DNA from: Polynucleobacter sp. CS-Odin-A6
GTDB lineage: Bacteria; Pseudomonadota; Gammaproteobacteria; Burkholderiales; Burkholderiaceae
Reading direction: 5' to 3'
Assembly (NCBI RefSeq): GCF_018882095.1
Contig: NZ_JACVPD010000003.1
Location: 206,605-270,604 of the forward strand
Length of the DNA: 64,000 nucleotides
The notes beneath the pieces are model-generated. The model was not told the origin of the DNA. It did not search any database and saw only the letters and a list, made by a program, of their open reading frames with translations. Below, piece after piece: positions 56,089-64,000 of this stretch (its first letter is position 1; each line of letters opens with the position of its first letter). Both the position numbers and the translations under genes were made by a program.

Positions 56089-58611
56089 ATGAAAAAAATT
56101 GCATCCTCTTTTTTACAGCTTAAGCCCGTAATGTGGCTCCGCAGAATACGGGGTTTTAAGCTTGTCTTTACCCCCTTAATAGCAATAGTGCTATTTACAG
56201 TGGTGATGGGCGTCATTATGGGCACCCTGCAACTGCAGGAAAAAGGTCAGCAAGAAGCCGCACTATTTAGAGAGCTCTCATTTGCCAAGCAGCGGATTCA
56301 GTTACGTTTTGCAAATAATACCGATGTACTGCAATCGATTGGTAGAGACTATGTCAGTTCCAGTGACTCTGCTAGATCAAAAGATAATGTGATTATTCAG
56401 GCGGAAAATCTGCTTCAGAATAATCATGAAATTGCGCAAATCCTTTGGATTGATGAGGATGGACAGCGGCAGTGGAAAATCCCGGCTGATAACTTAAAGA
56501 CGGATTGGTTCAATAAAGCCGAAAACGCTGGGAGCATCAACCAAGCGCTGAAAAAAACCATTGATCTGAGCACTGCAACCAATAGACCCGCTTTCAGTCA
56601 GTTTATTTCTCTGCAAGTTCCCAGTGAAGAGTTGGTTTCTAAAGAAATCCGAAATGTCTTTTGGCAAACTGTGCCTCAGTTTTCAGGGAACGAAATCAAA
56701 GGCATGGTTGCGGTTCTGTATACAACTCAGGGGCTTCTCGAGATGATTCCTGGAGAGCTCAAGGGTCTATACCGCTTCACACTCATTACCGATGATGAAA
56801 AGGTTCTTGCAATTTCGTCTGATAAAAATGTACCAAAGCGTGCATTTAGCAACCAAACCAGCCTCGATATTGGAGTGCTAAGTCCTAATCTCATTCTGCG
56901 GATTGATACTTATCCACCCCCTACTAATCTCACTTTTAGAATGTTGATTGGGGTCGTTCTAGGTTTGAGCGCATTTGTGATCTGGAGTCTATGGTCGGTA
57001 TTAAAACAAATGCAGGTTCGTCAACTAGTAGAAGCGAACCTCCGTGCAGAAACCAATTTCCGTAGTGCGATGGAAAATAGCACCCCGGTAGGAATTCGTG
57101 CACATGACTTGAATAAAACGATCACTTATGTGAATCCTGCATTTTGCGAGATGACAGGCTGGTCGGCAAAAGAGCTCATTGGGCTTAGCCCCCCATTTGC
57201 TTTCTGGCCAGAGGGGCAAAAGGGTGAGCTTACCGAAAAAATGAATGAAGCCCTCAAGCTAGCGATGAACCAAGAAAAAAAACTGGGTATCGAAGGCTCC
57301 ATTCTTCATCGCAATGGCACTGTCATTCAAACCCGTACTTTCATCGCCCCATTAATTAATGAAAAAGGTAATCAAACGGGTTGGATTACTTCATTGATTG
57401 ATATTTCAGAGCCAAAGAAAATCCGGGAAGAGTTAGCGGCTTCACAAGAGCGATTCGTTACTGTGCTGGAAAGTTTGGATGCAGCAGTTTCAGTAGTAGC
57501 CAATGAGACAGGAGAATTATTATTTGCCAATCGCTTCTATCGTGAGCGTTTTGGCAATACTCCTAAGGGTCACTTTGATTTAGCCGGTAGTGATGTCCAT
57601 CAAAACAGGGTGCAAGCGTTAGCTGAGGAGTCTGGCAACACCCTCATTGAGGGCGCTCCCCCATCCTCTTTGTATCAAGAATCAGAATCGGAAGAAATAC
57701 AGTTGCTTGATGAGGCTACGGAAACGACGAAGTGGTATGAGGTTCGCAGGCGTTTTATTCCGTGGGTGGATGGGCATCTCGCACAGCTATTAATTGCAAC
57801 CGACATTACGATTCGAATTGAAGCAGATGATCTAGCTCGCCAACAAGAAGAGCGCATGCAATTTACTAGCCGTCTAACCACCATGGGTGAGATGGCCTCT
57901 TCATTGGCACACGAATTAAATCAACCACTGGCTGCGATCTCAAACTACTGCATGGGTGTGGCAAAGCGTCTGCAAGGGTACTTAGACCCAGCCATGCAAA
58001 AAGACATTCTCCCAGCATTAGAAAAAGCATCGAATCAGGCCTATCGAGCAGGCACGATCATTCAACGGATTAAGGGCTTTGTAAAGCGCAGTGAGCCGCA
58101 GCGTAAATCCTGTGACATTAGTGAAATTATTAGTGACGCTGTAGGTTTAGCGGAGATCGAGGCGCACCGTCATCGCTTAAGCATCAGTACCGAAATTGCT
58201 GAAAATCTTCCTGAGGTCGACCTCGATCCAGTATTAATACTGCAGGTGCTGGTTAACCTCCTTAAAAATGCCTTAGATAGCTTGAGAGAGGCCTACCCAT
58301 TCTCTTCGCGCTGGTCAGCGCCTCCAGTCCGAATTTCGGCAGATCTGGACACCAACACCTTTCCTGCGATGTTGCGGATTCAAGTACAGGATGCGGGGGC
58401 TGGAATCGCTGAATCGGTCATAGAACGCATGTTTGAGCCGTTTTTTAGCACCAAAAACGATGGAATGGGCATGGGCCTCAATATCTGCCGCTCCGTCATT
58501 GAGTCCCATCAAGGTCGTCTTTGGGCGACAAATCAAATGGATGTGGAGCGTACCAAGCTATCGGGTTGCACCTTTACGATACTATTACCCCTAGAATCTC
58601 CAAAGACCTAG
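56089..58611 (+). CDS. Membrane PAS-domain sensor histidine kinase (two-component system)
   Basis: An 840-residue kinase. Helix one is at about 26-46, a periplasmic sensor region of about 235 residues follows (helical, then a PAS/Cache-like part), and helix two is at about 285-306. A cytoplasmic PAS with PAC (about 322-445, NPAFCEMTGWSAKELIG) and a second, degenerate PAS (about 452-585) precede the HisKA domain, with phosphorylated His608 in SLAHELNQPLAAISNYC. The HATPase has NLLKNALDSL (near 723), DAGAGI and GMGMGLNICRSVIE. Layout and HELNQPL box place it near FixL/DctB/TodS-type kinases. The signal is unknown. Its partner follows after 49 bases. Confidence 0.92.
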   Translation: MKKIASSFLQLKPVMWLRRIRGFKLVFTPLIAIVLFTVVMGVIMGTLQLQEKGQQEAALFRELSFAKQRIQLRFANNTDVLQSIGRDYVSSSDSARSKDNVIIQAENLLQNNHEIAQILWIDEDGQRQWKIPADNLKTDWFNKAENAGSINQALKKTIDLSTATNRPAFSQFISLQVPSEELVSKEIRNVFWQTVPQFSGNEIKGMVAVLYTTQGLLEMIPGELKGLYRFTLITDDEKVLAISSDKNVPKRAFSNQTSLDIGVLSPNLILRIDTYPPPTNLTFRMLIGVVLGLSAFVIWSLWSVLKQMQVRQLVEANLRAETNFRSAMENSTPVGIRAHDLNKTITYVNPAFCEMTGWSAKELIGLSPPFAFWPEGQKGELTEKMNEALKLAMNQEKKLGIEGSILHRNGTVIQTRTFIAPLINEKGNQTGWITSLIDISEPKKIREELAASQERFVTVLESLDAAVSVVANETGELLFANRFYRERFGNTPKGHFDLAGSDVHQNRVQALAEESGNTLIEGAPPSSLYQESESEEIQLLDEATETTKWYEVRRRFIPWVDGHLAQLLIATDITIRIEADDLARQQEERMQFTSRLTTMGEMASSLAHELNQPLAAISNYCMGVAKRLQGYLDPAMQKDILPALEKASNQAYRAGTIIQRIKGFVKRSEPQRKSCDISEIISDAVGLAEIEAHRHRLSISTEIAENLPEVDLDPVLILQVLVNLLKNALDSLREAYPFSSRWSAPPVRISADLDTNTFPAMLRIQVQDAGAGIAESVIERMFEPFFSTKNDGMGMGLNICRSVIESHQGRLWATNQMDVERTKLSGCTFTILLPLESPKT

Positions 58612-58660
58612 GACGATATTAAATTGAGGCATTTTTTTAGATTTATCTGTGAAAGTAAGT

Positions 58661-59308
58661 ATGAATATCAGTACGACTACCAAACCTAGCCAAGCCGAAG
58701 TGGTTTATGTTGTAGATGACGACGAGGCAGTTCGCGACTCGCTCACTTGGCTGCTTGAAAGCAATGGCTATGTCGTTCGCTGTCACGCCAGTGCCGAACG
58801 ATTCTTACAGTCCCTACAAAGCACTGATAAATCCACAATCTCGTGTGCGATCCTCGATGTTCGCATGTCAGGCATGTCCGGCCTTGAGCTACAAGAACGT
58901 TTAATTAGTGAAAATTCACCCATGCCTGTGGCTTTTATTACGGGTCATGGCGATGTCAATATGGCAGTTTCCACCATGAAACGGGGTGCAGTAGACTTCA
59001 TTGAAAAGCCATTTAAAGAAAACGATCTCTGCACTTTAGTGGATCGCATGCTTGCAAAAGCCCGTATTGATTATTCACAAGCCAGTCAGCGCAAAGTGAC
59101 CCAAGGCCTCTTGAGTAAATTAACAGGGCGTGAACGTCAAGTCCTCGAACGCATTGTGGCTGGTCGCCTGAATAAGCAGATTGCAGATGATCTTGGCATT
59201 TCTATCAAAACAGTCGAAGCGCACCGTGCTAACATCATGGAAAAATTGAATGTGAATACCGTTGCCGACCTGCTTCGTTTAGCCCTCTCAGATCCACAGC
59301 CTAATTAA
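58661..59308 (+). CDS. FixJ-family response regulator (receiver plus LuxR-type HTH)
   Basis: A 215-residue protein from the ATG at 58661; a GTG at 58649 is in frame. The receiver has acidic DDD at 19-21, the phosphorylated Asp66 in [11 protein letters not shown], Thr in FITGHGD and Lys in EKPFKEND. The LuxR-type DNA-binding helix-turn-helix is [43 protein letters not shown] (about 153-195). It pairs with the kinase just upstream. Divergent aceE is the closest possible target, which is inference from position only. folD follows after ten bases. Confidence 0.93.
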   Translation: MNISTTTKPSQAEVVYVVDDDEAVRDSLTWLLESNGYVVRCHASAERFLQSLQSTDKSTISCAILDVRMSGMSGLELQERLISENSPMPVAFITGHGDVNMAVSTMKRGAVDFIEKPFKENDLCTLVDRMLAKARIDYSQASQRKVTQGLLSKLTGRERQVLERIVAGRLNKQIADDLGISIKTVEAHRANIMEKLNVNTVADLLRLALSDPQPN

Positions 59309-59318
59309 ATACACTCTT

Positions 59319-60173
59319 ATGCCCGCTCAACTACTCGATGGTGTTGCCTTATCAAAAAAAATTCGTTCTGAAATCGCTGCGCGCGGAGCTATCGTCACCG
59401 CCAAAGGTGTCAGACCCGGATTAGCAGTGATTGTGGTTGGCGAAGTTCCTGCCAGCCAAGTCTACGTCCGAAATAAAGTAAAGGCCTGCGAGGATGTTGG
59501 CTTTCATTCAGTGCTAGAACGCTATCCCGCAGAATTTGGTGAAGCAGAATTGCTCGCCCGTATTGCGACGCTCAATGCGGATCCTACAATCCATGGCATC
59601 TTGGTTCAACTACCACTTCCTGAACATATCGCAGCTGAACGGGTACTAGAGGCTATTGCACCCGATAAAGACGTCGATGGCTTTCACGTGGCCAATGCAG
59701 GCGCCCTAATGGTGGGTCAACCTGAATTCAAGCCCTGCACCCCTTATGGATGCATGAAGATTCTGGAAAGTATTGACTACCCTATTCGCGGTGCTCGCGC
59801 TGTGATTGTGGGCGCATCGAATATTGTGGGCAAACCCATGGCTATGCTATTACTTCAGGCTGGCGCCACTGTCACGATTTGCAATAGTAAAACTCGTGAC
59901 TTAGCTCACCATACGAAGGATGCCGATATCTTGGTGGTCGCTACGGGCAGACCAAAAATGGTTACGGGTGACATGATCAAAACGGGTGCAGTGGTTATTG
60001 ACGTGGGTATTAATCGCTTACCCGATGGCAAACTGTGTGGTGATGTCGACTTTGATACCGTTAAATATGTCGGTGGCTGGATAACTCCAGTTCCTGGCGG
60101 CGTAGGTCCGATGACCATTACCATGCTCCTCATGAACACTCTTGAAGCAGCAGAAAAAATAGCAAAACGCTAA
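59319..60173 (+). CDS. folD: FolD, methylenetetrahydrofolate dehydrogenase / cyclohydrolase
   Basis: A 284-residue bifunctional enzyme that interconverts methylene-, methenyl- and formyl-tetrahydrofolate with NADP. The catalytic Lys is in [17 protein letters not shown], the family motifs are [28 protein letters not shown] and [11 protein letters not shown], and the NADP site is [34 protein letters not shown] closes the protein. It starts ten bases after the response-regulator gene. Confidence 0.96.
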   Translation: MPAQLLDGVALSKKIRSEIAARGAIVTAKGVRPGLAVIVVGEVPASQVYVRNKVKACEDVGFHSVLERYPAEFGEAELLARIATLNADPTIHGILVQLPLPEHIAAERVLEAIAPDKDVDGFHVANAGALMVGQPEFKPCTPYGCMKILESIDYPIRGARAVIVGASNIVGKPMAMLLLQAGATVTICNSKTRDLAHHTKDADILVVATGRPKMVTGDMIKTGAVVIDVGINRLPDGKLCGDVDFDTVKYVGGWITPVPGGVGPMTITMLLMNTLEAAEKIAKR

Positions 60174-60179
60174 GGAAAT

Positions 60180-60211
60180 GACTGGGGCTTTTGGCAAAAA
60201 AGTTCCCAGTC
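60180..60211 (+). terminator. Hairpin between folD and prlC
   Basis: Outer arms GACTGGG (60180-60186) and CCCAGTC (60205-60211) plus an inner CTTTT/AAAAG pairing make a stem of about 12 bp with small bulges. No T-run follows, and the prlC start is nine bases further on, so it may hinder prlC translation or mark an mRNA processing point instead of ending transcription. Confidence 0.35.
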
Positions 60212-60220
60212 GATTAAGCT

Positions 60221-62353
60221 ATGGGGATGACTACATCAACATCCCCCACGCTTTCTGATGAACTTCAAAAAAATCCATTAATTGCGTTTGGTAGAGGCAT
60301 TGCCTCCTACCCAGATATCAAGCCTAGTGATATTGCACCCGCCATTAAGTTTCTTTTAGAGCAAGCACAATCTGCGGTAAACCAGGCTGTTGATCCCACT
60401 ACATCTCCTAGTTGGAATGGTTTGGTGGAGCCCCTTGAAGATGCTACTGAATCCTTGAGTCGTTCCTGGGGGGTAATCTCTCATCTCAATAGCGTAGCAG
60501 ATACCCCAGAGCTTCGTGCAGCCTACGGCGAAATGATGCCTAAAGTGACTGCCTTTTTCTCAGGCTTAGGTCAAAACCTGGCGCTGTACCAAAAGTTCAA
60601 GCAGCTGAGTCTAAGCGGCGACTTTTCTAATTTGAGTACTGCCCAGAAAAAAGTCATTGAAAACTCCTTAAGGGATTTTCGTTTGGGGGGAGCCGAACTT
60701 TCTGACTCTCAAAAACCCCGCTTCGCAGAAATTCAAGATGAGCAGGCTTTACTTGGCAAAGCGTTTTCTGATCACGTATTGGATGCAACGGATGGATTTG
60801 TACATGTGATCCAAGATATTTCTGAATTGGCAGGACTACCGGAGGATGCCATTGCCGCAGCCGCAGATCTAGCATCACAAAAAAATCTCCAGGGCTGGGC
60901 ATTTACCCTGCACTTCCCCTCCTATTACCCAGTCATGCAGTATTCCGAAAATCGTGCACTCCGCAAACTGATGTACCAGGCTTATGTCACGCGCTCATCT
61001 GAGTTGGCGCCGCAGTATGGCAAGGGCAAGCTGGATTGGGACAATACTCAGAACATGTTGGAGCAACTTCTTCTGCGAGATGAAGAAGCGCGTATGCTGG
61101 GGTTTACTAATTATGCGGATTTAAGCTTGGCACCAAAGATGGCCAATACCGTAAATGAGGTTGATCTCTTTCTGACGAACTTCGCTATTAAAGCAAAGCC
61201 GTTTGCCCAAAAAGATTGGCAAGAGCTTTGCGAGTTCTCAAAGGCTGAACTGAAGCTAACTGATGGACTTGAGCCTTGGGATATCCCTTTTGCTGCTGAG
61301 CACTTGAAACAAGCACGCTATGCATTCTCTGAGAATGAGCTTAAGCAATACTTTCCGCTGCCCAAGGTATTGGATGGCTTATTCCAAGTCATTCAGTCCT
61401 TGTTTGATGTCCGGATTGAGGCGGCCAACTTACCGACTTGGAATGACAACGTGCAATCTTTTGCAGTCAAAGATCGCGCTGGCCAAACTCAGGCGTATTT
61501 TTATCTAGACCCCTATGCTCGTCCCGGCAAGAGTGGTGGCGCCTGGATGGATGATGCTCGCGGCCGCAGAGAACTTCCTAATGGAGAAATTCAGATCCCC
61601 GTGGCTTATTTGGTCTGCAACTTTGCAGCGCCCGTCAAAGTTGATGGCGTGATGCGACAACCCACCATTACTCATGATGATGTGATTACCCTCTTCCATG
61701 AAAGTGGTCATGGTTTGCATCACCTCTTGACGCAAGTGAGTGCCTTAGGCGTTTCGGGCATCAATGGTGTTGAATGGGATGCAGTGGAATTACCAAGTCA
61801 GTTTATGGAAAACTTCTGCTGGGAATGGGAAGTATTAGAAAAAATGACCGCCCATGCAGAAACAGGCAAGCCCTTACCTAAGGCCTTATTTGAAAAAATG
61901 CTGGCTGCCAAAAACTTCCAAAATGGCATGATGACGCTTCGTCAGGTCGTGATGTCATTAACGGATTGGCGTTTACATTCGCGTTTTGATGCGAGTAGTG
62001 CAAAAGGCCATGCGGTGCTGGACGTCTCCAGAACCATTGCTGATGAATACAACATTATTCCGCAGCCAGAACTCTCTCGCTGGATCAATTCCTTTAGTCA
62101 TATTTTTGCTGGTGGTTATGCAGCAGGTTACTACAGCTATAAGTGGGCTGAGGTTCTCTCTGCTGATGCATATGCTGCCTTCGAAGAAGCGGCAAAGCTG
62201 ACTGGCAGCGTACTTGATCCAAAAACAGGTAGTCGCTACAGACAAGAAATTTTAGAGGTGGGTGGCAGTCGCCCTGCTGCAGAATCATTCAAAGCTTTCC
62301 GTGGACGTGAGCCAAGTATTGATGCGCTATTGCGTCACGGTGGCTTAGCCTAA
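60221..62353 (+). CDS. prlC: PrlC/OpdA, oligopeptidase A (M3 metallopeptidase)
   Basis: A 710-residue cytoplasmic zinc peptidase. The zinc site is HESGHGLHHLL at 493 onward (HExGH), with the third ligand Glu in WDAVELPSQFMENFCWE. SHIFAGGYAAGYYSYKWAEVLSADAYAAFEE near the C-terminus is the substrate-side conserved block. It degrades free peptides and cleaved signal peptides. Two ATGs, 60221 and 60227, can start it. No sorting signal is present. Confidence 0.94.
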   Translation: MGMTTSTSPTLSDELQKNPLIAFGRGIASYPDIKPSDIAPAIKFLLEQAQSAVNQAVDPTTSPSWNGLVEPLEDATESLSRSWGVISHLNSVADTPELRAAYGEMMPKVTAFFSGLGQNLALYQKFKQLSLSGDFSNLSTAQKKVIENSLRDFRLGGAELSDSQKPRFAEIQDEQALLGKAFSDHVLDATDGFVHVIQDISELAGLPEDAIAAAADLASQKNLQGWAFTLHFPSYYPVMQYSENRALRKLMYQAYVTRSSELAPQYGKGKLDWDNTQNMLEQLLLRDEEARMLGFTNYADLSLAPKMANTVNEVDLFLTNFAIKAKPFAQKDWQELCEFSKAELKLTDGLEPWDIPFAAEHLKQARYAFSENELKQYFPLPKVLDGLFQVIQSLFDVRIEAANLPTWNDNVQSFAVKDRAGQTQAYFYLDPYARPGKSGGAWMDDARGRRELPNGEIQIPVAYLVCNFAAPVKVDGVMRQPTITHDDVITLFHESGHGLHHLLTQVSALGVSGINGVEWDAVELPSQFMENFCWEWEVLEKMTAHAETGKPLPKALFEKMLAAKNFQNGMMTLRQVVMSLTDWRLHSRFDASSAKGHAVLDVSRTIADEYNIIPQPELSRWINSFSHIFAGGYAAGYYSYKWAEVLSADAYAAFEEAAKLTGSVLDPKTGSRYRQEILEVGGSRPAAESFKAFRGREPSIDALLRHGGLA

Positions 62354-62360
62354 TCGCTTG

Positions 62361-62993
62361 ATGTCTAATCCGCAAAATGTTTTGGATGAAGCGAGGCTGA
62401 TTTCCCAAAGGATTATTACCCATTATGACCAGAATGCCGTTTCTTATGATGAGGGTACGAAAAGTCATGATGTCAGTCAAAATATCAATGCTCTATTAAG
62501 AGCCATTAAGAGTGAGCCACCATTTCATATTCTGGATTTTGGATGTGGACCGGGTAGAGACCTACAAACTTTCACTAAGCTTGGTCATATCGCTACAGGT
62601 CTTGAAGGTAGTCAACAAGCCGCTCACATAGCTAGGAATAAAAGTAGTTGTGAAGTATTGGTACAAGATTTTTTTAACTTAGATTTGCCAGAGAATAGCT
62701 TTGATGGCATTTTTGCCAATGCCTCACTGTTTCATATCCCCAATACTCTTTTGCCAAAAGTACTAGGCAATTTATGGGCTTGCTTAAAGCCTAATGGCAT
62801 TCTTTTTAGTTCAAACCCTCGGGGTAATAACCAAGAAAGTTGGTATGGGGATCGCTTTGGCTCGTATCACGATCTAGAAGGCTGGCGATCTTTTATGACA
62901 AATGCAAACTTCACCGAAGTTGAACATTACTACAGACCCAGTGGGTTGCCATTTGAATACCAGCATTGGCTTGCAAGCGTTTGGAGAAAGTAA
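62361..62993 (+). CDS. Class I SAM-dependent methyltransferase of unknown substrate
   Basis: A 210-residue protein from the ATG at 62361 (a TTG three bases upstream is in frame). The SAM motif I is HILDFGCGPGRDLQTF (about 53-68), motif II ATGLEGS, and motif IV in FDGIFANASLFHIP; an N-terminal helix HYDQNAVSYDEGTKSHDVSQNI resembles ubiquinone/menaquinone-methyltransferase-like (Methyltransf_11/25) proteins. The substrate is unknown. It starts seven bases after prlC, so it is probably in that operon. It is the last recognisable housekeeping-type gene before the accessory end of the window. Confidence 0.78.
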   Translation: MSNPQNVLDEARLISQRIITHYDQNAVSYDEGTKSHDVSQNINALLRAIKSEPPFHILDFGCGPGRDLQTFTKLGHIATGLEGSQQAAHIARNKSSCEVLVQDFFNLDLPENSFDGIFANASLFHIPNTLLPKVLGNLWACLKPNGILFSSNPRGNNQESWYGDRFGSYHDLEGWRSFMTNANFTEVEHYYRPSGLPFEYQHWLASVWRK

Positions 62994-63089
62994 TACTCAA
63001 AGAATGATTGATGGCCTCGGAAGTAATCGAACCGCTGATATCAAGATTTTCAATTCCCCCGCTACACGAAGTGTCCTTTTTAAAGGACA

Positions 63090-63305
63090 TCACTCATTAA
63101 TAATCACGGCGGATTTTGACTTGATGATTTGCTCGAGCTCTTGACTTGTAAGGTAGCAGATTGTTGCCTTAGATTTGGCAACTTCATATTGCTCATCTTC
63201 AATCGCTTTGATTGGATATCGCCCTACCTTCAATGGCGTAAGCCCAATAACATCATCATCAAGAACTGTTTTAGCTAAAAAACTATCGATTACTTTTAAT
63301 TGCAT
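63090..63305 (-). CDS. Small protein of unknown function (71 residues)
   Basis: I do not recognise this protein. It is short, soluble and mixed in composition: MQLKVIDSFLAKTVLDDD, then GLTPLKVGRYPIKAIEDEQYEVAKSKATICYL and a helical, Lys/Glu-rich end. One Cys is present. There is no signal peptide. No ribosome site is visible before the ATG, and the start codon lies inside the loop of a perfect 10-bp inverted repeat. It converges with the methyltransferase gene, 96 bases apart; that gap has a TGTCCTT/AAGGACA hairpin but no clear terminator. It could be a real small gene or a remnant. Confidence 0.4.
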   Translation of the reverse strand: MQLKVIDSFLAKTVLDDDVIGLTPLKVGRYPIKAIEDEQYEVAKSKATICYLTSQELEQIIKSKSAVIINE

Positions 63306-63328
63306 GAACTCGATTTTATAAAAGTAAT
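63289..63328. repeat. Perfect 10-bp inverted repeat across the start of the 71-codon gene
   Basis: ATTACTTTTA (63289-63298) and TAAAAGTAAT (63319-63328) are exact inverted complements with a 20-base spacer containing the start codon. In minus-strand RNA a hairpin would hide the start; in DNA it could be a protein-binding site. Confidence 0.6.
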
Positions 63329-63560
63329 ATGACAGCCCCTTTAGACATAAAAGTTATTAAATATTGAGAATTTCTGCCTTGTGAATTATTACTCACCCGC
63401 TAAGCTGATTAATAAACTTCACTTTTGGCTTTGCACCAAATCAAACCTATTTTTTTCACAAAAGTGCCTTTAAAAGTTCATATGACAGCAGTTAAATAGC
63501 CACCCAAGGACGATTTCCTTGGAATGCAAAATTTTTTCAAATTCACGAAGGAGATTGGCC
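63329..63560. promoter_or_regulatory. AT-rich intergenic region with a leader hairpin before the small-gene pair
   Basis: No gene seen in these 232 bases. The string ATATGACAGC occurs at its left end (63327-63336) and again near 63479. An 8-bp inverted repeat CACTTTTG/CAAAAGTG spans 63420-63466. A hairpin with arms CCAAGGA (63504-63510) and TCCTTGG (63516-63522) lies 38 bases before the 61-codon gene and would be in its mRNA leader. No convincing -35/-10 pair was found. Confidence 0.4.
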
Positions 63561-63746
63561 ATGGAAGCAATTGAAAACCATACTGAACCATATGAACTCA
63601 AAAGGTTTAGTAGAAAATTAGACCCCGAAAATCACTTGAAAGATCGCATGATCATGAGACACCTGCGACTTCGTAAAAATAATTTCTCTTTTAATTTTGA
63701 TGAGCCCGCAAAAACCCAACAAAACCTTGGAGCAAGCAATGAATAA
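63561..63746 (+). CDS. Small charged protein of unknown function (61 residues)
   Basis: I do not recognise this protein. The ATG at 63561 has a strong ribosome site, GAAGGAG, eight bases before it, which is the best evidence that the gene is real. The protein is very polar (MEAIENHTEPYELKRFSRKL, then a basic MIMRHLRLRKNNFSF), without Cys, signal or membrane helix. Its end overlaps the next tiny gene by eight bases, suggesting coupled translation. Neighbours are an unknown 71-codon gene and an insertion sequence, an accessory setting. Confidence 0.55.
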   Translation: MEAIENHTEPYELKRFSRKLDPENHLKDRMIMRHLRLRKNNFSFNFDEPAKTQQNLGASNE

Positions 63747-63843
63747 AGATATTTTGCTCTCTTCGCCAGGAGTAGGCGCTTATCTCCTTCTTTCATGCGC
63801 CGCTTTATTAGCCGCGGCCCTCATCATTTTCTTTAATACGTGA
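63739..63843 (+). CDS. Single-helix membrane micropeptide (34 residues)
   Basis: A 34-codon frame, ATG at 63739, TGA at 63841-63843, overlapping the 61-codon gene by eight bases. The peptide begins MNKDILLSSPGVGAY and continues as one hydrophobic helix (about residues 14-32) rich in Leu and Ala, ending FFNT. TTGGAGCAAGCA before the ATG includes GGAG at a fair distance. Its composition is that of a membrane micropeptide such as a small subunit, a regulator or a type I toxin, but none can be named. It ends 30 bases before the insertion-sequence end. Confidence 0.5.
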   Translation: MNKDILLSSPGVGAYLLLSCAALLAAALIIFFNT

Positions 63844-63873
63844 ACCCAGATCTTTTGCTGAAAGCCACCCAAG

Positions 63874-63898
63874 TGAACTGACCCCCAGTAGTTGGACA
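63874..63898. repeat. Terminal inverted repeat of an IS3-family element
   Basis: The element end starts TGAACTGACCCCC and continues into AGTTGGACA, a common IS3-family (IS150-group) terminus. The matching other end is outside the window, so target duplication cannot be checked. Confidence 0.7.
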
Positions 63899-63904
63899 GT
63901 TTAG

Positions 63905-64000
63905 TTAGGTTAGCACGAGGGATTGAGTTCGGTATTGCACCGGGCTTAATCCCTTTAGCTTTTCTTTGATTCGATCATGGTTGTAGTAGTGGATATATTC
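63905..64000 (-). CDS. IS3-family transposase (OrfB), C-terminal end, cut by window edge
   Basis: Only the last 31 codons are in the window, reading [22 protein letters not shown] and ending SLVLT. This is the standard C-terminus of the DDE integrase subunit of IS150-group IS3 elements ([15 protein letters not shown]). The catalytic residues lie outside. The stop codon is 7 bases inside the terminal repeat, the normal layout. Confidence 0.85.
   Translation of the reverse strand, partial: EYIHYYNHDRIKEKLKGLSPVQYRTQSLVLT

Larger units (their letters stand above)
63874..64000 (-). mobile_element. IS3-family insertion sequence, one end only
   Basis: From the terminal repeat at 63874 to the window edge the sequence is the end of an IS3-family element, with the terminal part of its transposase on the minus strand. 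The element extends beyond the window, so its length, intactness and orfA cannot be judged. Confidence 0.8.

Noticed and set aside
62911..63093. Minus-strand frame of 60 codons overlapping the methyltransferase 3' end
   Set aside because: It mostly overlaps the methyltransferase gene in antisense; its first 30 codons lie in a short gap and match nothing I know.
63065..63095. Hairpin TGTCCTT/AAGGACA as a terminator between the methyltransferase and the 71-codon gene
   Set aside because: It has no T-run on either strand and partly overlaps the end of the 71-codon gene, so I do not list it as a terminator.
62902..63144. Plus-strand frame of 80 codons over the methyltransferase 3' end
   Set aside because: It is out of frame with the methyltransferase and covers the opposite strand of the 71-codon gene; no start signal.
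1..64000. CRISPR arrays, tRNA or rRNA genes, prophage
   Set aside because: No regular direct repeats, cloverleaf-like sequences, rRNA stretches or phage structural genes were seen by eye; a tRNA scan could still find something missed.

Overview
The window reads as chromosomal DNA of a betaproteobacterium in the Burkholderiales, most like a free-living freshwater Polynucleobacter-type organism. This rests on gene order (purF-cvpA-SPOR protein-folC-accD-trpA-trpB-trpF-truA-fimV-asd-leuB-leuD-entericidin-leuC, gltA-sdhEBADC, aat-bpt-pyrD, aceE-aceF-lipoyl-lpdA), on a phasin gene, and on moderate-to-low GC as judged by eye. It was not confirmed by any search. Coding density is very high: no stretch over 300 bases lacks a gene, and no tRNA, rRNA or CRISPR array was seen.

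Left region (1-11041): a thiosulfate-oxidation (Sox) locus on the minus strand. In transcription order it runs ArsR-family regulator, soxC, soxD, soxY, soxZ, soxA, soxX, soxB, a periplasmic DsrE-like protein, a secreted metallo-beta-lactamase-fold protein, a small monohaem cytochrome c, and a YeeE/YedE-type transporter cut by the window edge. Divergent from the regulator are modB and modC (molybdate import), an apt partner because SoxC is a molybdoenzyme. An imperfect palindrome lies in the divergent gap.

Centre left (11047-33507): a 22-kb run of genes all on the minus strand. It holds the TCA-cycle block (GntR regulator, sdhC-sdhD-sdhA-sdhB-sdhE, gltA), leucine synthesis (leuC, leuD, leuB) with an entericidin-like lipoprotein inside it, asd, a short FimV-like protein, truA, trpF-trpB-trpA, accD, folC, a SPOR protein, cvpA, purF, metZ and a methyltransferase. 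mdh is divergent from the GntR gene across a nearly perfect 24-bp palindrome.

Centre right (33664-49963): mdh, a putative MliC-like periplasmic protein, a DUF2863 protein, yaaA, a YfcG-like glutathione-dependent enzyme, 3-hydroxybutyryl-CoA dehydrogenase, a DUF3429 membrane protein, rarA, a periplasmic cyclophilin, a pabB-pabC fusion, a Nudix hydrolase, aat, bpt and pyrD, an IclR regulator with a predicted leaderless start, a PBP7-type endopeptidase, an EamA transporter and a phasin.

Right region (50054-64000): the pyruvate dehydrogenase operon (aceE-aceF-lpdA, minus strand), divergent from a PAS histidine kinase and FixJ-type response regulator that are followed by folD, prlC and a methyltransferase. 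The last 1 kb is accessory in character: a 71-codon unknown gene with an inverted repeat over its start, two overlapping tiny genes (61 and 34 codons, the second a single membrane helix), and the end of an IS3-family element that runs off the window. I found no clearly new multi-gene system. The best candidates for something undescribed are the sulfur-trafficking tail of the Sox locus and the small-gene cluster beside the insertion sequence.
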